DNA of 64,000 nt. Origin: Thiohalocapsa marina (lineage in GTDB: Bacteria; Pseudomonadota; Gammaproteobacteria; Chromatiales; Chromatiaceae). Under the pieces are notes generated by a model that was not told the DNA's origin, did no database searches, and worked only from the letters and a program-made list of their open reading frames with translations. Of this stretch, positions 60,147 to 64,000 are shown piece after piece (within the stretch, counting starts at the first letter, position 1; the number at the start of each line of letters is the position of its first letter). Location: NCBI RefSeq assembly GCF_008632335.1, contig NZ_VWXX01000017.1, positions 1 through 64,000 on the forward strand, in the 5' to 3' direction. Position numbers and translations under genes: made by a program.

Positions 60147-60398
60147 ATGCAGATCGAATGGCGCAACAAGGCGCGCAAGCAACTCAGGAATCTGCGCAAC
60201 ACGCAAGCGGACGCGCGGATTCTGGCGGCAATCGATGCCTTTTCCGCCGGCGAGCCTTGCGACGTCAAGCCGCTGGTCAATCATGCCTACAGTCATCGGC
60301 TGCGGGTGGGCGAGTTCAGGGTGCTGATGACCGTGGATGCCGTGATCGAGATCAGCTGGATCGATGAGGCTAAGAAGCGCGATGAACGCACCAACTGA
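60147..60398 (+). CDS. RelE/ParE-family toxin of a type II toxin-antitoxin pair
   Basis: 83 aa from ATG 60147. RelE/ParE-like fold: an N-terminal MQIEWRNKARKQLRNL, two helices, then the beta-sheet strand with HRLRVGEFRVLMTVD and a basic end (EISWIDEAKKRDERTN). Arg and Lys residues of the RelE active surface are present; the family C-terminal His is not. Likely ribosome-dependent mRNA interferase, or gyrase poison if ParE-like. It precedes and overlaps its antitoxin by 17 bp, the HigBA gene order. Confidence 0.82.
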   Translation: MQIEWRNKARKQLRNLRNTQADARILAAIDAFSAGEPCDVKPLVNHAYSHRLRVGEFRVLMTVDAVIEISWIDEAKKRDERTN

Positions 60399-60738
60399 CG
60401 TACAGATTATTCAGCACAACGGCGTGCCCGCGTTTGCCGTGTTGCCCATGGCGCAGTACGAGGCCCTGCTCACGCGCCACGGCGGCAAGCGCGACACCCT
60501 GCCGCATGCGGTGGTCAAGCTCAACGTGCAGCAAGGCCACAGCCTGCTCAAGGCCTGGCGGCTCTGGCTGGGGTGGACGCAAGCCGAGCTGGCCAGCCGC
60601 GCCAAGGTCACGCAGGCGCAGGTGGCGCGCTTTGAGTCCGGCAAGGGAATTCCGCGCGCCGATACCTTGCTTCGGCTGTCCAGCGCCATGGGGGTCATGG
60701 CGGACTTGCTGTGGGACGATGACGGGGCGAATGAGTGA
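60382..60738 (+). CDS. XRE-family antitoxin with Phd-like N-terminus
   Basis: 118 aa from ATG 60382. C-terminal helix-turn-helix of the XRE/Cro type (about 55-112): GWTQAELASRAKVTQAQVAR then FESGKGIPRADTLLRLSSAM. The N-terminal 30 residues (VQIIQHNGVPAFAVLPMAQY) resemble the dimerising strand-helix of Phd/YefM antitoxins. It should neutralise the overlapping toxin and repress the operon. Confidence 0.85.
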   Translation: MNAPTDVQIIQHNGVPAFAVLPMAQYEALLTRHGGKRDTLPHAVVKLNVQQGHSLLKAWRLWLGWTQAELASRAKVTQAQVARFESGKGIPRADTLLRLSSAMGVMADLLWDDDGANE

Positions 60739-60814
60739 TTCGCCGCGGTCGCGCCCGGCCGGGTTCCGGCCTGGACCAGGTCATGCGCCGACCGAGCCAG
60801 CCGCTGATGGCATG

Positions 60815-61284
60815 GACCACGGCCGGATAGATGTGATGCACCCGCGCGGCGGGCAGACCCTGGCGGATCATCCAGCCGCACAGACCGCGGGTGTTGCCGA
60901 TCCATGCATGGGCATGCCGATAGGGCGCGAGCTTGTAATAGCCACCCGGACGGCCACATGCACCGGCCCCTAACCTGCCGCCAGGCGCGTCAGGCGGGTG
61001 GCCCGGTCCATGTAGGTCTGCACGATGTCCGGCTGCGTTTGCTGGAACGCACGCCTCACCGCGCGCCGCGACCACAAATCCCGGACGCTTCTGAAGGGCA
61101 ATGCATGGACCGGCAGCCCACCCAGGTCGAGTTGCGCCAGTGCGCCGCCAGCGCGAACGGCAACGGCGGCAGGGGCCCCGCGCTCGGAGAGGGCGCCGGC
61201 AAAACGCTGCACCCAGGGCTCCGCTCCGCCCAGGGCCTTGCTACCAATGCTGTGCAGGCTCGGTGGCCAGGCAGTTGCGCTCAT
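60815..61284 (-). pseudogene. Broken GT4-type glycosyltransferase (N-terminal domain only)
   Basis: Reading the minus strand, ATG 61284 begins an N-terminal GT4 Rossmann domain (GSKALGGAEPWVQRFAGALS, then PDIVQTYMDRATRL). The frame meets a stop at about 60970 just after RLAAG, and a few codons later must shift by one base to continue with GRPGGYYKLAPYRHAHAWIG and GLPAARVHHIYPAVV. The C-terminal sugar-nucleotide domain is absent; the homology fades at about 60815, near the end of the antitoxin gene. One nonsense mutation, one frameshift and a truncation make it a clear pseudogene. Confidence 0.75.
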
Positions 61285-61535
61285 GTTGGCACCAGTTCGC
61301 GGGAGTCCCCTCAGCAGACCGCGGCGGATTCGTCCGCCGCCCGGACTGCACTGCCTGACGCGATCAGGCCGAGGATCAACGCCATTCGGCGCAGGACTGT
61401 TCGCATCACCCTGACGCACTCCCGTTACCGCTGGTCTTTCCTGCCGAGTTTCGTGATCGTATACTGATTCGATCCCGCTTGTCTGCCGCGCGTCGGGGAA
61501 TCCGCGACTTGAGCCGCACTTCCCGCACATGGCGA

Positions 61536-62732
61536 ATGCCCCATGCTGTTTGCCACCACCCGTGCACGACGCCCTTGCCCCAGACTGAATCGCCCCCGCA
61601 TCGCCCCCCCGCCAGCGCCCCGAACCGCGTGGCCGTGTTCGCCTCCTTTTCCGGCAACGGCGGCGTCGAGCGCATGCTGGTCAACCTGATGCAAGGCTTC
61701 GTCGACCTGGGTCACCCGGTCGACCTGCTGCTGGCCGATGACCGCAGCCAGCACCTGTCGCGGCTGCCGGCGGCGGTCCGATGCATCCGCACCGGCTCGC
61801 GGCACACGCAACTGGCCGCCTTCGGTCTCGCGCGATACCTGCGCCGGCATCGCCCGCCGGTACTGCTGGTTGCCAAGGACCGGGCCGGACGCGCCGCGGT
61901 GCTGGCGCGCCGCCTGGCCGGTACCGACACCCGCATCGTTCTGCGCCTGGGCACCAACCTCTCCACCGCCATGGCGGAGCGATCCGCCGTGAACCGCTGG
62001 CTGCGCTACGCGCCGATCCGACGGCTCTATCCGTCCATCGAGCGCATCGTCGCTGTCTCCGACGGGGTTGCCGCAGACACCCGCGCCATTGCGTACTATC
62101 CGCACGAACGCATCCGCGTGATCCGCAACCCCGTCATCACGCCGGACATGCAGCAGCGCGCGTTGCAGGCCGTCCCCCACCCCTGGCTGAATCCGGCGCA
62201 GCGCGCACAATGCCCCGTCGTGCTGGGCGCGGGCCGGCTGGAACGACAGAAGGACTTCAGCACCCTGATACAGGCCTTCGCGCGCGTGCGACGCCAGCGT
62301 CCGTGCCGGCTGATTCTCATCGGCGAAGGTGGCTGGCGCGAACGACTGACGCAGCAGATCGCGGCGCTGGAGATCGAAGCAGACGTCGACCTCCCCGGCC
62401 ATCAGAGCAATCCGTACCCGTTTCTCGCCAACGCCGACCTGTTCGTGCTCTCCTCCGCCTGGGAGGGCTCGCCGAACGTACTCACCGAGGCCATGGCGCT
62501 GGGCACGCCCGTGGTGTCAACAGACTGCCCCAGCGGCCCACGCGAGACCCTGGCCGGCGGACGCTTCGGCCCGCTGGTGCCCGTGGGAGACGCAGACGCC
62601 CTGAGCGAGGCCATGGCGCAGACCCTGGACCATCCACTGCCGCCGCCGGTGCTCAAGGATGCCGTCAGCGACTATCACTATCTCAAGAGCGCGGCACGGT
62701 ACCTCGAACTGCTCGACGAGATTGAGGGGTGA
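61536..62732 (+). CDS. GT4-family glycosyltransferase
   Basis: 398 aa from ATG 61536; the frame is open to TTG 61479 and the domain proper begins near residue 31. GT-B fold: RVAVFASFSGNGGVERMLVN, IVAVSDGVAADTRAI, ERIRVIRNPV, then the donor domain with LGAGRLERQKDFSTLIQAFA, FVLSSAWEGSPNVLTEAMAL and GTPVVSTDCPSGPRETL (the E-x-x-E region). Probably adds a sugar in surface polysaccharide or lipopolysaccharide synthesis. Donor and acceptor unknown. Diverges from the broken GT4 gene. Confidence 0.9.
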   Translation: MPHAVCHHPCTTPLPQTESPPHRPPASAPNRVAVFASFSGNGGVERMLVNLMQGFVDLGHPVDLLLADDRSQHLSRLPAAVRCIRTGSRHTQLAAFGLARYLRRHRPPVLLVAKDRAGRAAVLARRLAGTDTRIVLRLGTNLSTAMAERSAVNRWLRYAPIRRLYPSIERIVAVSDGVAADTRAIAYYPHERIRVIRNPVITPDMQQRALQAVPHPWLNPAQRAQCPVVLGAGRLERQKDFSTLIQAFARVRRQRPCRLILIGEGGWRERLTQQIAALEIEADVDLPGHQSNPYPFLANADLFVLSSAWEGSPNVLTEAMALGTPVVSTDCPSGPRETLAGGRFGPLVPVGDADALSEAMAQTLDHPLPPPVLKDAVSDYHYLKSAARYLELLDEIEG

Positions 62733-62780
62733 AGAAGCCGCCAGCCGGGCAACACGCCGATCGCTTCGAACGCGGCTCGA

Positions 62781-63050
62781 TTAACCGCAGAGGCACGGAG
62801 AACGCAGAGGCAGGAGAGAGTTTTTTGATTTAGCCTCCAGCCTCCAGCCTCCGGCGACAAGCTAGCGCAACAAGCCCGGCAGGCCGACTTCCAGAGCCCA
62901 AGCCACCAGCCGGGCAACACTCGCCGATCGCGCCTGGTCGCGGCTCGATTGACCGCAAACATACAAGGTGAGGGAAATGCAGAGTGACCGCAAAGATTCC
63001 CTTCGTATTTCTCTTTCTTATCTCTGTGTCCTCTGCGCCCCCGCGGTTAA
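62781..63050. repeat. Element with TTAACCGC...GCGGTTAA terminal inverted repeats
   Basis: Left end TTAACCGCAGAGGCACGGAG, right end reads inward as TTAACCGCGGGGGCGCAGAG. Inside are three AGCCTCC heptamers (62832), and a direct repeat: CCAGCCGGGCAACACGCCGA just outside the left end (62741) recurs as CCAGCCGGGCAACACTCGCC at 62906. No transposase frame. The left arm is related to the element at 5884. It fills the convergent gap between two glycosyltransferase genes. Confidence 0.65.
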
Positions 63051-63110
63051 CACGGGAAGTCCATGGCTGGCGGCTGGCGGTTGAAAGCTAACTGTCGGCT
63101 GACGCCTCTT

Positions 63111-64000
63111 TCACCTCCCCTGCCCCAGCCATGCCCAGTGCAGCTCGAGTTCGCCGGCGTCGATATGGTAATACCGCGCGCGCGCCACGGCGGGCGTTAG
63201 CGTCTCGATGCCGAGTCGATCGCCGAGCCAGACGCGGAACGCCGAGCCCGCATCCAAAGGGGTCTCGGCAACGATCAGCCAGTCCCGTGCGGGCAACAGC
63301 TCCGGGAAGAGGCTGCGCTGCGACATCACAATGGCCCGCGGAAAGGCCAGACGCAGATTGCCCGCCAGCGGATCGGAATCCGCCAGGATCAGTGCCGGGG
63401 TGCGACCTACCCCTTCTGCATCGATCTCGCCTCCAATCTGTGCCTGAATCTGGACCGCGAGCGTCCGGTAGGGCTTGTTCAAGCGCGAGGGCCGCTCCGG
63501 ATCGGCGAACAGCGCTTGCCCCGGCAGCGCGATGGACACGCCGAGCAGCACCACCAGGACGAGGCCCCGGAACAGCCGCAACGCCCGCGGCCCCGGCGCG
63601 GCATGGCAGGCCAGCAACAGCGGCACGAAAAAGATCAGAGGCTGCAGCCAGTGCTCCTTGATGTCGCGGGCACCGCTGGCGAGGATCATCAAGGCCGCCA
63701 CCAGGACGCCGGCCAGCGCGACGCGCGCGAGCAACGTACAGGCCGGATCAGGCTGCCTTGAGCCCGAGGGCAAGCGCCGGATCAGCAGGGGCGACACCAG
63801 CAGCAAGACGCCAAGGCTCGCGAGCAGACCACCGGCAAGGTCGAACAGGGTCGCCCAGCCGATCCCGCGGGTCATCTCGAGCTTATGGAAGCCCTCGGAG
63901 GCCGGCTCGACATTCTGCAAAACCCAGATCAGATGCGGCAGGAAGACGACGGCGGCGACTGCCGCGGCGATGAGCAGGCGCGGCGTGAACAACAGGCGCC
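63111..64000 (-). CDS. GT39-like polytopic membrane glycosyltransferase (partial, runs off the window)
   Basis: At least 293 residues, continuing beyond the right edge. Several hydrophobic segments: FTPRLLIAAAVAAVVFLPHL (then IWVLQN), ATLFDLAGGLLASLGVLLLV, VALAGVLVAALMILASGA, HWLQPLIFFVPLLLACHA and GLVLVVLLGVSIALPG, ending in a soluble domain of about 110 residues. The PHLIWVLQN motif and arrangement match the C-terminal half of GT39/ArnT-like dolichyl- or undecaprenyl-phosphate sugar transferases. The catalytic N-terminal Asp motif would lie outside the window. Confidence 0.7.
   Translation of the reverse strand, partial: RLLFTPRLLIAAAVAAVVFLPHLIWVLQNVEPASEGFHKLEMTRGIGWATLFDLAGGLLASLGVLLLVSPLLIRRLPSGSRQPDPACTLLARVALAGVLVAALMILASGARDIKEHWLQPLIFFVPLLLACHAAPGPRALRLFRGLVLVVLLGVSIALPGQALFADPERPSRLNKPYRTLAVQIQAQIGGEIDAEGVGRTPALILADSDPLAGNLRLAFPRAIVMSQRSLFPELLPARDWLIVAETPLDAGSAFRVWLGDRLGIETLTPAVARARYYHIDAGELELHWAWLGQGR

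Noticed and set aside
59280-64000. Intact tRNA-borne integrative element
   Set aside because: No integrase frame and no duplicated tRNA 3' end found within the window.

Overview
This 64 kb window is high-GC DNA with dense, operon-like gene packing. It is consistent with a gammaproteobacterial chromosome. CmoA/CmoB, RlmKL, an OxyR whose two redox cysteines fall at residues 199 and 208, IbaG-like BolA, SohB and DUF2333 all point that way. Glycogen genes next to sucrose synthase, heptanucleotide arrays and 'accgcgaagacacgg'-type repeats suggest the purple-sulfur-bacterium order Chromatiales. That placement is inference; there is no rRNA or photosynthesis gene here to confirm it.

Layout. 0-4 kb: two CNNM/CBS transporters and a MarC-family membrane protein. 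4-8.4 kb: DUF2333, a hibernation factor with a cold-shock domain, and a TelA/XpaC operon. 8.4-12.8 kb: a MacAB-like export operon (adaptor, ATPase, two permeases). 12.8-18.4 kb: glycogen genes malQ and glgC, divergent from glgB, then oxyR and rlmKL. 21.6-32.8 kb: a complete chemosensory cluster of Wsp type (CheR-TPR, double CheW, MCP, CheA-REC, CheB). Its output regulator is a REC-HD-GYP protein instead of a diguanylate cyclase, and a hybrid histidine kinase follows. 33-37.5 kb: an RND pump and its adaptor. 37.7-46.7 kb: cmoB-cmoA, ppk1, a LysM protein with sohB, and gpmI-thyA. 47-52.6 kb: a second glgC, fructokinase, sucrose synthase and a convergent Nudix hydrolase, which together could link sucrose to ADP-glucose. 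52.7-59.2 kb: phoB-phoR, a BolA-family gene, hsp20, and rnr-rlmB. 59.3-64 kb: tRNA-Leu(CAG) followed by a worn region with an EEP-nuclease fragment, a RelE/XRE toxin-antitoxin pair, a broken glycosyltransferase, an intact glycosyltransferase and a GT39-like gene running off the end.

Two things stand out. First, a mosaic intergenic repeat built from at least three palindromic modules occurs at six loci, and four of these lie between convergent genes. Second, the Wsp-like pathway appears rewired to degrade c-di-GMP rather than make it. There are also heptamer arrays, a 13-bp iteron upstream of glgC2, 6/12-bp periodic insertions inside otherwise conserved enzymes, and a 7-4-7 direct repeat upstream of phoB with Pho-box geometry.
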